From: a virus
Reading direction: 5' to 3' (one strand)
Length of the DNA stretch: 64,000 nucleotides
Virus record (IMG/VR): IMGVR_UViG_3300035703_000047
Location: 1 to 64,000 of that record
Shown: piece after piece, positions 48,389 to 58,539 of the stretch
Numbering within the stretch: position 1 is the first letter of the stretch
Layout: every line of letters starts with the position of its first letter
Position numbers and translations under genes: made by a program
Notes under the pieces: model-generated
Told to the model about the DNA's origin: nothing
The model's database searches: none
The model's input: only the letters and a program-made list of their open reading frames with translations

Positions 48389-50037
48389 TATCTATAGTCC
48401 CACATATATTGACTATCTCCATATTCATCAACATGCCATCTATTACCATCTTCATCCACAAAACTCTCACCACCTTCCAGTCCATCAGTAATAAATCCGA
48501 ATGGTGCCATATCTTGTTCAATTTGATTCTTTTGTTCTTCATATAATCTTTTACGAACATCATTATCGGTCATCTCTTTGAAATATGGTTGCATAATCAA
48601 CCATGAAAAAATAACTAAACACATTGCGAGATCATCATTACAACCATCTTCTGCTTCAAAGGAGTTTGACTTTTGAATAAAAGTTGTCAATTCACTTATA
48701 GTGTCATAGTCCTTTATAAGAAGTTTATCGGATTCAATTAATGCCTTAAGATTCATACATCCAATCTTTTTAACATTCTTTGACATTTTAACTCCCATTT
48801 GAGATTTCTTTCCAGAAAATCCCTGCCCAACTAATTGTCCGGCTCGACCTCTCATCGTACACATTAAGACATTATCGTACTCCAAGTCCATGTGGAGGAT
48901 TTGTCCTACTTGTTCTCCAACATCATTTACTTCTACAAGAATATATGCTTTATTATAAGCAACAGCAAGATCTTTTATGATACTTGGAAACAACATCGGT
49001 TTAATTTGATTGTTTCTATATTTTGCTACAAGTCTATATGGAAATGTCGTTGTATCACAAACAGTGAATGCGGAGTAATCTTTTTCTACACCACGAGCTA
49101 CATCTACAGTTAAAACATAATTGTGATCTTTTTGTGGTTCCTCATAAATGTCCAATCCTGCATTAGATTTAATTGGATCTTCATACACTAAAGATCTGAG
49201 TTTTGCTGCAGATACAAGTGTATCCGAAGATCCCAAGAAATCACATTCAAACTCTTGTTGGAATTGTTCTTTTGAAGTGTTGGCTATCGTCTGGGCTTTC
49301 CACTTATCGTCTCTGCCTGGAACTTCAGACCAATGTACATCCGTGGGTATATATTCATTTCTACCCCTTTCGGCGTCATGCCACATGCGGTAAAAGTGAT
49401 TCATACCCTTGGGGGTAGAAACTATGATAACTTTTGTGCTTTGTCCAGACGATATAGTAGGATAAACAGAGGCAAAGAATTCATCAGCAATGTGATTCGG
49501 TATGAAAGCGAACTCGTCCAAAAAGATGATATTATATGATCCGCCTCGGACAGCAGATGCAGAAGTAGATGCGGCGATAATTTTGGAACCATTTTCCAGT
49601 TCTAAAGATCGTTTATTCCATGATACAATACCTTGTTGCATCCACTTCGGCAGTTTCTCGTATGCAAATTGTAACCTACTAAGTAAATCCTGTGCAGTAG
49701 ACGCTTTGTTGGCTAGAATAGCTATATTAACATTATCATTAAATACAGCATAATGTAACAAATATGAAACACAAGTAGTAGATTTACCCGTCTGACGAGG
49801 CATTCTACAAATATTAAATCTATTTTCATGGAAGTTGGTGATCAACTTTTCCTGAAAAGGATACATCTTAAACGGTATTTCACCATAATCAAGGGAAACA
49901 ATTTTAATATAATTTTTAGCAAAATACACAGGATCATTCTTGCACTTGATAAACTCAAGAATTTGTTCCTGTGTAAATTCTACGGCTACATTAGCCTTTT
50001 TGAGATTGGGATTACCAAGATATACCTGATCACTCAT
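48388..50037 (-). CDS. 17: Terminase large subunit, T4 gp17-like
   Basis: 549 residues (T4 610). Walker A CRMPRQTGKSTTCVSYLLHY, Walker B NIIFLDEFAFIPNH, coupling motif VSTPKGMNHFY, nuclease ligands VLTVDVARGVEKDYSAF and later NDDLAMCLVI. It packages DNA and cuts the concatemer. The ATG overlaps no upstream gene; it is close to the 58-residue gene. Confidence 0.97.
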   Translation of the reverse strand: MSDQVYLGNPNLKKANVAVEFTQEQILEFIKCKNDPVYFAKNYIKIVSLDYGEIPFKMYPFQEKLITNFHENRFNICRMPRQTGKSTTCVSYLLHYAVFNDNVNIAILANKASTAQDLLSRLQFAYEKLPKWMQQGIVSWNKRSLELENGSKIIAASTSASAVRGGSYNIIFLDEFAFIPNHIADEFFASVYPTISSGQSTKVIIVSTPKGMNHFYRMWHDAERGRNEYIPTDVHWSEVPGRDDKWKAQTIANTSKEQFQQEFECDFLGSSDTLVSAAKLRSLVYEDPIKSNAGLDIYEEPQKDHNYVLTVDVARGVEKDYSAFTVCDTTTFPYRLVAKYRNNQIKPMLFPSIIKDLAVAYNKAYILVEVNDVGEQVGQILHMDLEYDNVLMCTMRGRAGQLVGQGFSGKKSQMGVKMSKNVKKIGCMNLKALIESDKLLIKDYDTISELTTFIQKSNSFEAEDGCNDDLAMCLVIFSWLIMQPYFKEMTDNDVRKRLYEEQKNQIEQDMAPFGFITDGLEGGESFVDEDGNRWHVDEYGDSQYMWDYR

Positions 50038-50040
50038 AAA

Positions 50041-50217
50041 TTACGACTTCGCTAAATTCGCTACTACTTCCTGTTGTTTGAGATAAAGTTTAAAATAAGC
50101 CTTTGCAAACTCTATTGCTTCTTCTTTATCTAATTTATCTATAACCCTTGATTGTTGTTCATAAATCAACATTTTATTAATATCTTCAAGCACAATTTTA
50201 GAAGGGTCTATATTCAT
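50041..50217 (-). CDS. Small helical protein between gp17 and DUF5872 gene, 58 aa
   Basis: ATG 50217, stop 50041. Product MNIDPSKIVLEDINKMLIYE then EAIEFAKAYFKLYLKQQEVV: 58 residues, two helices, soluble. It fills the 180-base gap between gp17 and the DUF5872 gene. No function known; it could be a small packaging accessory protein. Confidence 0.7.
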   Translation of the reverse strand: MNIDPSKIVLEDINKMLIYEQQSRVIDKLDKEEAIEFAKAYFKLYLKQQEVVANLAKS

Positions 50218-50218
50218 T

Positions 50219-51862
50219 TTATTTACCTTGAATAACTACGATTGGTTTGGATGGATCAGTAGGACTTGGATACCACTGCAGTATAACTGCACCCGGATAG
50301 AACTTCTCAATTTCCGTTTTTACTTCATCTTTAGAAGGTCTCTTCATATTTGGGAAGAAGAGTTGAAGATTCATCATTGGTCTACCTCTCCAAGAGAAGA
50401 GTATAGTATAAACATTACCAGTAGATTGTATCCGTTGATAGTCCTCGTTTGTTAATTGTCCAGGTTGAATTACAGAATCTGCAAGAGGTAAAGAGGGGCC
50501 AGAAAGTTTTTTAAGTGCGGCGTTCTTTTCATTTGGATTAGTATTACCAGTTGCAAGATTTCTGATTTTTGCTTGCCTTTGTGCCTGTCTATGTCCAGAA
50601 CCAATTTCAAAACTCACATTCTCATTTGCTGGATGAATATCATTTGGATCATATGGATCTGGAGCTAGAGAAGCTGGAAGTGAAAACATTCTCCAATAAC
50701 CTTCACCATATCTACACTCTTTCATTGTTTCGTTCTTTTTACACTTAGGGCAATATCTCTGAACTTCCCCCATTTCCTGAAGTTCAAAAGATTCCTTCTT
50801 GGTCTTATTGCCCCAATTCTTTGCGCCCACTTTACGACACTTAACGAGAGCACCAGATGCATATGCAGATGGCCAAACCTTATAACGAGACTTTACCTTT
50901 GAATAACATGCATCTTTTTCTTCAGTCGCAACCATCTTTGCCTTACCCTTTCTATCGGGATTGGGGTCTTCTTGATTCTTACGACGGAATGCACTCTCCT
51001 CTTCCTTATCGGAAAGATCTGCTTTCATTTTACTTGAACCGCACTTTGGTTTGGTTGTTTGTCCTGGTTGTTTTGCACAGGGTTTTCCCGAGTATTTACC
51101 ACCCAATTGAACCCAACCAGGGGTGCCATCAGAAGCGCGACTCTTAGTAAACCAGTCACGCAAAGAATAATCACCACTCTTGTTTTCATTAATAAAATCC
51201 TCCTTCACACAATTAGGAACTACTTTCTTCCCCTTCTTCTTCATTCCAAGTTGTTTATATCCATCCCAACATTTCTCAAATACTGGTTCACTAAAGCTCT
51301 TAAATTTATAATCACTACCCTTAATAATATCAACAACGTGTGCAAAAGTATTGCCATTTGCATCGTGAAGTTCTGTCCACTCTTCCTTTACTTTTTCCAT
51401 CTTTTTGAGTTTGGAGTAGTAATTAGGAATTTCATCTAGATGTTGCAATGCAATATCCATTGCTTCATTATTATCTGTAGTATGTTCATGTTCAACTTTT
51501 ATCCCCATCTCAAGTTGTTTTTGGATGGTTGATGGGGATACTTTATGCTTTTTTGCGATTTCTTCTACTGACTTATGACCTTTGAATCCTTCTTTGACTT
51601 CTTTCTTTCTTTCAGTATCATCTTCTCCGTGAGAAAGATGATCAGCTACCGTATCAAGATACTCTGCAGCCTTTGTAATTTTTGATTGAACCCAAGCTTC
51701 TAAATCGCCTTCACCTTTAAGTTTAGTCATTAATCTGGTGATAGCAGCCTGTGCAGTTTTAAGTTCTCCACGAGCCATGGAAAACTCAAAGTCTTCCCCA
51801 AGAGGTGTAATAACTTCTAGATCTGCAAGAATAGACCACTCTTTAAATGTGAGTTTATCCAT
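50219..51862 (-). CDS. DUF5872-type virion protein
   Basis: 547 residues. A helical N-terminus includes VEEIAKKHKVSPSTIQKQLE (HTH-like). DYSLRDWFTKSRASDGTPGW and CYSKVKSRYKVWPSAYASGA with CRKVGAKNWGNK are the DUF5872 signature. A CPKC/CRYGEGYW Zn-like part follows. The last 70 residues (WRGRPMMNLQLFFPN to YPGAVILQWYP) repeat the small domain of the 5411 protein. Placed between gp16 and gp17; packaged or structural protein inferred. Confidence 0.85.
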   Translation of the reverse strand: MDKLTFKEWSILADLEVITPLGEDFEFSMARGELKTAQAAITRLMTKLKGEGDLEAWVQSKITKAAEYLDTVADHLSHGEDDTERKKEVKEGFKGHKSVEEIAKKHKVSPSTIQKQLEMGIKVEHEHTTDNNEAMDIALQHLDEIPNYYSKLKKMEKVKEEWTELHDANGNTFAHVVDIIKGSDYKFKSFSEPVFEKCWDGYKQLGMKKKGKKVVPNCVKEDFINENKSGDYSLRDWFTKSRASDGTPGWVQLGGKYSGKPCAKQPGQTTKPKCGSSKMKADLSDKEEESAFRRKNQEDPNPDRKGKAKMVATEEKDACYSKVKSRYKVWPSAYASGALVKCRKVGAKNWGNKTKKESFELQEMGEVQRYCPKCKKNETMKECRYGEGYWRMFSLPASLAPDPYDPNDIHPANENVSFEIGSGHRQAQRQAKIRNLATGNTNPNEKNAALKKLSGPSLPLADSVIQPGQLTNEDYQRIQSTGNVYTILFSWRGRPMMNLQLFFPNMKRPSKDEVKTEIEKFYPGAVILQWYPSPTDPSKPIVVIQGK

Positions 51863-51885
51863 TTATTTTTATAAGTTTCCTATTT

Positions 51886-52317
51886 TTATTTAGATTGATT
51901 CTGATTCACTGAACTCTTTAAAAACTTTTGAAGTTCTGCAGTAGATCCTAAGAATACCGCATTATTTGTAACGTTTGTTGGTATGGATCCTTTTTGTTCC
52001 TGATTAATATCTTTCATCTTCTTTTGAAGATCTATGAGTTTATCAGTAACATCTCCAACGTTTTTAATTAATTGTCCAGCAACTTCATATGCTCTTGGAG
52101 AATCAGATTCTTGTGCGAGTTCTAGAATACCATTAATCGCTTCTTGACCTTTTTCAATAATTGAATAGAGTTGACCTCTAGAATACTCATAATCTTTTTG
52201 AAGTTGATCTGAAGAGTCTGTAGGGTTCTTTATTGCAGTGGGTTCAGCCTTAACAATCTCCGATTGAATCAGAGTTGTTTCAATATCTAAAGCCTTATCG
52301 ATATCTTCAAAACTCAT
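51886..52317 (-). CDS. 16: Terminase small subunit, T4 gp16-like
   Basis: 143 residues (T4 164). LQKDYEYSRGQLYSIIEKGQ and IDLQKKMKDINQEQKG form the typical coiled-coil centre. It recognises DNA for gp17. ATGA overlap with gp15 upstream. Confidence 0.9.
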   Translation of the reverse strand: MSFEDIDKALDIETTLIQSEIVKAEPTAIKNPTDSSDQLQKDYEYSRGQLYSIIEKGQEAINGILELAQESDSPRAYEVAGQLIKNVGDVTDKLIDLQKKMKDINQEQKGSIPTNVTNNAVFLGSTAELQKFLKSSVNQNQSK

Positions 52318-53363
52318 ACATCAATTCCTTTGGTGGTACTATAAATTTTTCCATCTGCAAAATCATAACGGGACTCACTAAATCCAAAATCATCATCGAG
52401 ATTGATTAATTCATCATCCGAATCATCAATTACATTGAGTCCTGTTCCAGCAACATGCGTAACAATACTAGTATTATCTTGACCTCTATTTACTAGTAGA
52501 GTATTACCACTAATTTTTCGAATGTACATAGACTCAGAATCAATCATAATATATGATTTTTCTACTAAAACTGATCCATCAACAACATCAAATTCTGTCA
52601 CTTCTGCAGAAATATCCTCTGCAATTTGTGTAATTTCATCATTATTATAATCTTGTAATGCTCTAACTTTTGCCATATACCTTAACTGTCTAGAAGCATT
52701 GACTCTATTTGTATTGGTATAATAATCAACTTGAACTTGTTTGATTAGAGCCTCATTTGGAGTTCCAACTGGACCAAAGAGATAAGTCTTAGCGACAAAA
52801 TCTAAAGTATAAACCAAAACTCTTCTTGTAGTATAATCACCTTCATATTGATCGTCCATCGAAATTCTTTCAAGAATCATTGGAATATCTCTTTTCTCTC
52901 CAATGTCTGATACTAAATCTACAGTCAGATTAAAATGTGGTTGAAAGTAAGGCAATATCTGTTCCACTACTTGCAAAGCATCTTCATTCAATTTAGACAT
53001 TATCGAAAGTCTGAAATTCACATTATATGGGACAGGCATATAAACTTTTGTCAATTCGTTATTTGACTTATCTAACGCTTTAAAAGTTTGCATGGTAGAA
53101 GATTTTCTAGCAGCATCATAAGAAATTCCGGTCATCTCAAAGGACATTCTGGGAAGAGTAATTGCCACTCTCTTTTTTAAGTCTGGAACTTGTTCAATTC
53201 TAGCTAAAAACTTTTGAACAGGACCATATGCAATAGGTACTGTAATAATACTAAAATCATCACCTGCATTATCTTTATGTTTAATTTGAATATTATTAAA
53301 AAGTGTCCCGAAAGCAACTATAGTCTTTCTCAATATTTCATGGTAAAAATAATTTGAGATCAT
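52314..53363 (-). CDS. 15: Tail sheath terminator, T4 gp15-like
   Basis: 349 residues (T4 272). IVAFGTLFNNIQIKHKDNAG, RMSFEMTGISYDAARKSST and VVEQILPYFQPHFNLTVDL align with T4 gp15. The C-terminal 100 residues (VEKSYIMIDSESMYIRKISG, VNRGQDNTSIVTH) add a phage module not found in T4. It joins tail to neck. Confidence 0.94.
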   Translation of the reverse strand: MISNYFYHEILRKTIVAFGTLFNNIQIKHKDNAGDDFSIITVPIAYGPVQKFLARIEQVPDLKKRVAITLPRMSFEMTGISYDAARKSSTMQTFKALDKSNNELTKVYMPVPYNVNFRLSIMSKLNEDALQVVEQILPYFQPHFNLTVDLVSDIGEKRDIPMILERISMDDQYEGDYTTRRVLVYTLDFVAKTYLFGPVGTPNEALIKQVQVDYYTNTNRVNASRQLRYMAKVRALQDYNNDEITQIAEDISAEVTEFDVVDGSVLVEKSYIMIDSESMYIRKISGNTLLVNRGQDNTSIVTHVAGTGLNVIDDSDDELINLDDDFGFSESRYDFADGKIYSTTKGIDV

Positions 53364-53390
53364 TATAACTAACTGTAGAGTAATAATTAT

Positions 53391-54821
53391 TTAGTATTCA
53401 CCAAATGGATTCTTTTGACTAAAATCTAGAATATTGTCGGCAGCAATTTCAATTTCTATATTTTCAGCATACGCATCTAGAAAATCATTTGTTTGGACAG
53501 TTGATATTTTATAACTTGCACCAACACCTATTATAGCTTCACCTTTAGCAAAATTGCCATCAACAATAGAAACTTTAAGAATCCTATTTAAGGAATCCCA
53601 ACTTCTAACATATCCCGTAGTACCGGTTTTGGATCCGGTGACAACTTCATTGTAGTCATAATCTCCAAATGTAATTGCAGTAGGATCCGTAAAAGATATT
53701 GATGGTATAGTTGTATATCCAGCTCCAGCATTAGAGTATCGAACTGAAACCACTTCTCCACGAGAATTAAGAAGTGCCTCAGCTTGTGCATTTCTGATGT
53801 TAGAAGAAATGCCTGTACTTGTAGGAATAAAGGTTCTATCAATTATGACTTGTGGAGTTGTAGTATATCCAACTCCACCAGAAGAAATTCCAATTATTCC
53901 AAGAACTCTCGTGTTTATGACTGCAGTAGCAATTCCACCACTTCCACCACCTCCAGAAATACTTATAATTGGTGGTTCAGTATACCCAAATCCTGGATTT
54001 GTAATGAGAATTCTATCAATTGCAAGTTTTTGATTTGGAGATCTACTTGTCATAATTGCAACTGCGGTTGCAGTCTGTCCACCAGTTGGTGCGGTAGATA
54101 TAGAAACTGTAGGAGCAAAAGTATATCCAAATCCATCATTAATTAGATCAATATACTGAACAGATTTAGAGTTAGGATTAGTTGTTGCAAATCCAACTGT
54201 TGCTACAGCCGTAGTTGCACTGGTTCCCACCATTTGAATGGTGTATATATTTCCAAGATCTTTAATAGACTCATTTATCTCTATTCCTGCAGAATCAATT
54301 TCTGGAACATCGATAATTTCATCCTCATACTCAAATCTTTCACATCTTAATTCATAGACATATAAGTTATTAAGTTGATAAAAAGGTTTTTTGCCTTCAA
54401 CATATTTAATTTCAAATAAAGATTCATCCAATGGAAACCATATCAAATCACCCTCTTGTGGCCTATATGCAATCTTTCTTTCATCTTTTGGCCATAGTTT
54501 TAATAGTGGAGAAATAAAATCATCATATCTTTCTTTTGAAATTATAAGATTTATTTCATCATTACTTCTTACTCCAAATTTACTCAATAAATCTCCATTC
54601 CCACCAAACCCATCAAAATTCATTAGATAAGCCTCAATGCGAAAACTATCATCAAATTTTGATGCTACTACTTCTTTAATAACCGTATTTTCACCAATAA
54701 TTCTTCTGGGCATGTATAGAATATCTTGTCCATACATTTTAAGTTGTTCATTAATTAAATCTTGAATGAGTCTTTGCTCACTCGGAGATCCTTGTAAAAA
54801 GTAAGAATTGAGTGGTGACAT
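53391..54821 (-). CDS. 14: Neck protein, T4 gp14-like with inserted repeats
   Basis: 476 residues (T4 256). N-terminal part LNEQLKMYGQDILYMPRR-type segment (QLKMYGQDILYMPRRII) and RPQEGDLIWFPLDESLFEIK match gp14. Residues about 225-380 hold four copies of GxGYTxxPxxxI(S/D) spaced about 45 residues apart. The C-terminus DILDFSQKNPFGEY-like end is conserved. Forms the neck with gp13. Confidence 0.92.
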   Translation of the reverse strand: MSPLNSYFLQGSPSEQRLIQDLINEQLKMYGQDILYMPRRIIGENTVIKEVVASKFDDSFRIEAYLMNFDGFGGNGDLLSKFGVRSNDEINLIISKERYDDFISPLLKLWPKDERKIAYRPQEGDLIWFPLDESLFEIKYVEGKKPFYQLNNLYVYELRCERFEYEDEIIDVPEIDSAGIEINESIKDLGNIYTIQMVGTSATTAVATVGFATTNPNSKSVQYIDLINDGFGYTFAPTVSISTAPTGGQTATAVAIMTSRSPNQKLAIDRILITNPGFGYTEPPIISISGGGGSGGIATAVINTRVLGIIGISSGGVGYTTTPQVIIDRTFIPTSTGISSNIRNAQAEALLNSRGEVVSVRYSNAGAGYTTIPSISFTDPTAITFGDYDYNEVVTGSKTGTTGYVRSWDSLNRILKVSIVDGNFAKGEAIIGVGASYKISTVQTNDFLDAYAENIEIEIAADNILDFSQKNPFGEY

Positions 54822-54822
54822 A

Positions 54823-55653
54823 TCAACCTATAAGATCGAGTGGTGGTAATTCATATTCATCCTTCAACTGTTGTTCCAATTTTTCTATTTCTGCAACTCC
54901 ATCATCATATATTTGTCTACCATTAAGTTGAACTCCACCTGGGAGAAGAACCCCATTAAATTTAATCATATTTTGACCCCACTGTTTTTTAATTAAAGCT
55001 GTCAAATATTTTTTCAACCACCAATCATTATAAAGTTTTGGTGCGTCTGAAGGATCGACAATTCTATAACAGTCAATGATTACATACTCATTTTCACCAA
55101 CTTCCGACCAATCAATATCAAGATATAGTTTATGATTTTTCTTATTAAAACGGATCTGTGCATGGGGATTTAAAAGAAAATCCAAATCTTCAAGATACCT
55201 TTTAACCATTGCATAATTTAAAAGATCTAATGCACCATAATAATAAACATCGTTCAAAAATAATTGATATTTAATGTTAAAAAGTCCATCAGAGACCGTA
55301 CTTGAGTTTATTTTAAGAATATTATTAACGCCAATAATTGAATCTGGAAGTGGAAGGTAATTCACCCCTTCGACGTAAGTAAGAGAGGTTAATCCGGCTC
55401 CAACAACAGCTCCAGAAGTTGTGGAAGTACCTATAGGACCAGATTGCGAAAGAGTTCCTTTAGTTGCTGGAGTAAGTTTGTGCTTTAAAAACACACGATC
55501 AATACCATCATAGTGACGTTCATGATAGTATTGAATTGCATCATCAATTAAATTATCAATTTGATCATCATCTACATTTATTTCTAAAACCGGTTTTCCT
55601 AATTGTTTGAGACAGTATTCTTTCAACTCCGCTCTACTAGATGGCTGCGCCAT
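54823..55653 (-). CDS. 13: Head completion/neck protein, T4 gp13-like
   Basis: 276 residues (T4 309). SRAELKEYCLKQLGKPVLEI, YHERHYDGIDRVFLKHKLTP, LWIDYE-type core VIIDCYRIVDPSDAPKLYND and ALIKKQWGQNMIKFNGVLLP are conserved gp13 blocks. It joins the portal to gp14. A late promoter is 28 bases upstream. Confidence 0.94.
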   Translation of the reverse strand: MAQPSSRAELKEYCLKQLGKPVLEINVDDDQIDNLIDDAIQYYHERHYDGIDRVFLKHKLTPATKGTLSQSGPIGTSTTSGAVVGAGLTSLTYVEGVNYLPLPDSIIGVNNILKINSSTVSDGLFNIKYQLFLNDVYYYGALDLLNYAMVKRYLEDLDFLLNPHAQIRFNKKNHKLYLDIDWSEVGENEYVIIDCYRIVDPSDAPKLYNDWWLKKYLTALIKKQWGQNMIKFNGVLLPGGVQLNGRQIYDDGVAEIEKLEQQLKDEYELPPLDLIG

Positions 55654-55680
55654 AAAAAAATACCCCTAGTCTTCTAGAGA

Positions 55681-55688
55681 TATTTATT
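55681..55688 (-). promoter_or_regulatory. Late promoter AATAAATA
   Basis: 28 bases upstream of gp13, just before the end of the 565-residue gene. Confidence 0.65.
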
Positions 55689-55690
55689 AA

Positions 55691-57388
55691 TTAAATAATA
55701 GAAACATACGTTCTTGGAATTTGATATGGATTATTAATAGTTGGAGAACTTATTTCCTGAACATAAATTGATCCAATTCCAACATAAGAAGATTTTGAAA
55801 ACGATTCCAAACCAAAACAAATACTAAACAACGTACCAAAAGTTTCTGTATATACTCTAGTAATGGACTCTTCAGAATGTCCAGAAATATTAATAAATCC
55901 TCCTGTAATAGTAGACGGTAAGAATCTGACATTAGGATGATTTAATTCTCCATATAAATTAAAATCTACAAAACCAACATTGGAGTAAACTGATAATTTT
56001 CTAGTGTTTCCATGACCTTCTATATTAATTAATCCATTTTGATTAAACGAATACTCAAATTCAATTTTTGATGGACTATAACCGGATATAGTATATAAAA
56101 TACCAGAAGAAGGTGGTAATTTTGTAATTGATGACTGTGATGAACCTAAAATGTTTAATGTAGCAACCTTTCCAACATAATCTTTGGTATTAACTCCATT
56201 ATAAGATGTTAGAGAAGATAGTGTTCCATTTCCAACACTTGAATAACCGAATTTTAATCCACTATAAGATCCCGATAATTGGTGATTGCCAAATGCATCA
56301 TAAGAATATGTGGAATTAATTTGAGTATTAGATGTACCATCAAACGCAAATAGTGCAACTCTCTGTGAAGGATTAAAACTAACTTTAGATATAGCTGAGT
56401 ATTGATCATCACATTTAATTTCTTCGTTATCGCAAGTGTCATATGTATTATCTACATCATGTCTTGTAAACTTAAATAGAACCGTGGAAACATTGTTACG
56501 TGCATAAGTACTTGTAGACGATCCATTTATTAAAATTTGAGCAAGACTTACATTAACATAACCAACTTCAACTGAAGAATATCCAGAAATACTATAAATT
56601 GATGTATTCGTTACAGTCTGCCTACTAAAATTATTCAGACTGGAATTTGAGAAAGTAAATAACTGTGTATTACTTCTGGAATCTACTGAAGTGGATTCTG
56701 AAGATGTTCCGGATATAGAAATATTTCCATCACCATTATATGCATAAGATTTTTTCGAAACACTAGTTACTACAGAGAATAATATACCCGAACCGGAATA
56801 AGACTTACTTTGACTTTCTTTAGTTGTAAGTGTTTGTTGAGAAATTTCAATTGATCCAGAAGTTGAAAATTCTCCAGAATCACCATAGTAACCATAAACA
56901 GAAATTTTTCTATTTAAAGAATCTCCATAAACATTCAATGATCCAGTGGCAATATATGGAGTAGGTACAAAAGCCGGTCCACCGATTCCTGAAACAACAA
57001 ATGCACCCGATGCGTTATATGGGGATCTAAATCCTTGGGTGTTTGTTAATTTTTTATCATCATTAAGACTAATTAACCCTTTGCCTTTATATTTAAAATC
57101 GTAATTCCTTGAAAAAATATCTATAAATATAGTTCCAATTCCAGGATAACTTCTTGGAACTTCTACATTACTTTGACCAGAAAAACTAAAAAGAGTTGGT
57201 TTGCCAGGATAAGAAGGTGTGTAGTCAGTTAGAGCTTTTGACCTATCTACTAATATCTGTCTACCAAAAGTTATTATATCTTCATCAATATTAAAGGTTA
57301 TAGTTTTTGACGCAAAGGTGTTAGTATTTGGCCCAACAATAACACCAAGTCTTAACTTACCTTTAATACTGTCAAATGTATAGTTCAT
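55691..57388 (-). CDS. Repeat-rich tail or fibre protein, 565 aa
   Basis: 565 residues. Tyr/Ser/Gly-rich with many degenerate repeats of the form YxGxGxIxISG or SGxSxxxxxY (for example YNGDGNISISGTS, SISGYSSVEVGY, NISGHSEESITRVY). This looks like a repetitive beta fibre. No catalytic residues or membrane segments. Cyanophages place structural proteins of this type between gp13 and the baseplate genes. Exact role unknown. Confidence 0.8.
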   Translation of the reverse strand: MNYTFDSIKGKLRLGVIVGPNTNTFASKTITFNIDEDIITFGRQILVDRSKALTDYTPSYPGKPTLFSFSGQSNVEVPRSYPGIGTIFIDIFSRNYDFKYKGKGLISLNDDKKLTNTQGFRSPYNASGAFVVSGIGGPAFVPTPYIATGSLNVYGDSLNRKISVYGYYGDSGEFSTSGSIEISQQTLTTKESQSKSYSGSGILFSVVTSVSKKSYAYNGDGNISISGTSSESTSVDSRSNTQLFTFSNSSLNNFSRQTVTNTSIYSISGYSSVEVGYVNVSLAQILINGSSTSTYARNNVSTVLFKFTRHDVDNTYDTCDNEEIKCDDQYSAISKVSFNPSQRVALFAFDGTSNTQINSTYSYDAFGNHQLSGSYSGLKFGYSSVGNGTLSSLTSYNGVNTKDYVGKVATLNILGSSQSSITKLPPSSGILYTISGYSPSKIEFEYSFNQNGLINIEGHGNTRKLSVYSNVGFVDFNLYGELNHPNVRFLPSTITGGFINISGHSEESITRVYTETFGTLFSICFGLESFSKSSYVGIGSIYVQEISSPTINNPYQIPRTYVSII

Positions 57389-57425
57389 TGATACTAATTT
57401 GTAACAACTATTTTAGAAAAAAATA

Positions 57426-57453
57426 GGAGGATGCCATAAAAAAGCGATCCTCC
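57426..57453 (-). terminator. Rho-independent terminator
   Basis: GGAGGAT and ATCCTCC pair around a loop rich in T; TATTTTTTT follows on the minus strand. It lies after the 335-residue structural gene. Confidence 0.8.
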
Positions 57454-57490
57454 ACCGAAATTATTAATATTTAAATTGTATTTTAATTTA

Positions 57491-58498
57491 TTACTCAAGA
57501 GCAACATTAAGAGTAATTTTAATTTGGTCACCCGGATTACTTACAGTGTATGGTCCATTTGTAAATCTTTCTGCATACATAATGGAACTATAAAGAGTTG
57601 CACTACCCAATCCAACAGGATTATTAAGAGTTGGGTTCAAAGCAGGGGTAGTATAAAATTCATCACCATTAGGAACAGCAAACACCGTATATGTTCCAGA
57701 GGATAAAGTAGTATTACCAGTTCCAGCGGCAACATAAAGAATATCACCAGGTATTAATTGATGATTAACTGCTCGAATTTTTCCAAAATTAAACTCTACA
57801 CTAGGATCAGTAGCAACTTGAATATTTTCTATTAATGCTTTATCTAAATAAACAACTTTTAACGCCCTATCAATACCTATGACTTTAGTTCCCGTTTGAA
57901 TTCCTGCGTTTCCACCAACAACCATTCCTAGAGTCAAATCATCTACAGTTAAATCAGAATCAATTGTAATGTAAAAATTACCGACGATTCCAATCACTGG
58001 ATCGCTATTACTTCCTTTAGTAACTGTAGTACCAATACCAACAGAAGCATAATGATTCACGCCTTGAACTGTAACAGGCATGTTATTTGCCCTGGTTACA
58101 TAATATCCAAAAATATCTCCAGCTTCTGACGAAAAGGTAAAAGTTTGTTCGGGATATGTAGCAGTTGTGCCTGAACCTACTTGATTTATTCTCCAACGAG
58201 ATCCATTTAATAAAATACCGGTCTGTGAAGTATAATTTTGATCTGATCTATTGTTTACGCAAAAAGGATATCCAGTAGAAGGAGTTGATCCATATCCAAC
58301 AGACCCAGAAGCATCATACGGTTCATAGTATGCTAATTGTGAAGGAACATCAGTTTCTGAAGGAGCCGTGTTACTTGAAAAAAGTTTTAAAACTAAATTT
58401 CTTGGAGACTGATCGGCTAAACTTGCAGTAAAATTATTTTGAGCAATCAAATATCGAAGGGACTCAAGTTCTCCAATGTTTGGAACTAATAGTGCCAT
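57491..58498 (-). CDS. Virion structural protein, 335 aa
   Basis: 335 residues. MALLVPNIGELESLRYLIAQ at the start, then an Ig/beta-rich body (TYPEQTFTFSSEAGDIFGYY) and ILYVAAGTGNTTLSSGTYTV. It is a common type in the cyanophage baseplate/fibre area. Followed by a terminator and preceded by a perfect late promoter. Function not assigned. Confidence 0.8.
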   Translation of the reverse strand: MALLVPNIGELESLRYLIAQNNFTASLADQSPRNLVLKLFSSNTAPSETDVPSQLAYYEPYDASGSVGYGSTPSTGYPFCVNNRSDQNYTSQTGILLNGSRWRINQVGSGTTATYPEQTFTFSSEAGDIFGYYVTRANNMPVTVQGVNHYASVGIGTTVTKGSNSDPVIGIVGNFYITIDSDLTVDDLTLGMVVGGNAGIQTGTKVIGIDRALKVVYLDKALIENIQVATDPSVEFNFGKIRAVNHQLIPGDILYVAAGTGNTTLSSGTYTVFAVPNGDEFYTTPALNPTLNNPVGLGSATLYSSIMYAERFTNGPYTVSNPGDQIKITLNVALE

Positions 58499-58539
58499 TT
58501 AAACAACTCCGTACAAACTATAATGTTTCTTGATATCTC

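Noticed and set aside
51862-51893. CTAAATAA and AATAAATG as late promoters for gp16 and the DUF5872 gene
   Set aside because: They deviate from the core ATAAATA or overlap the start codon.
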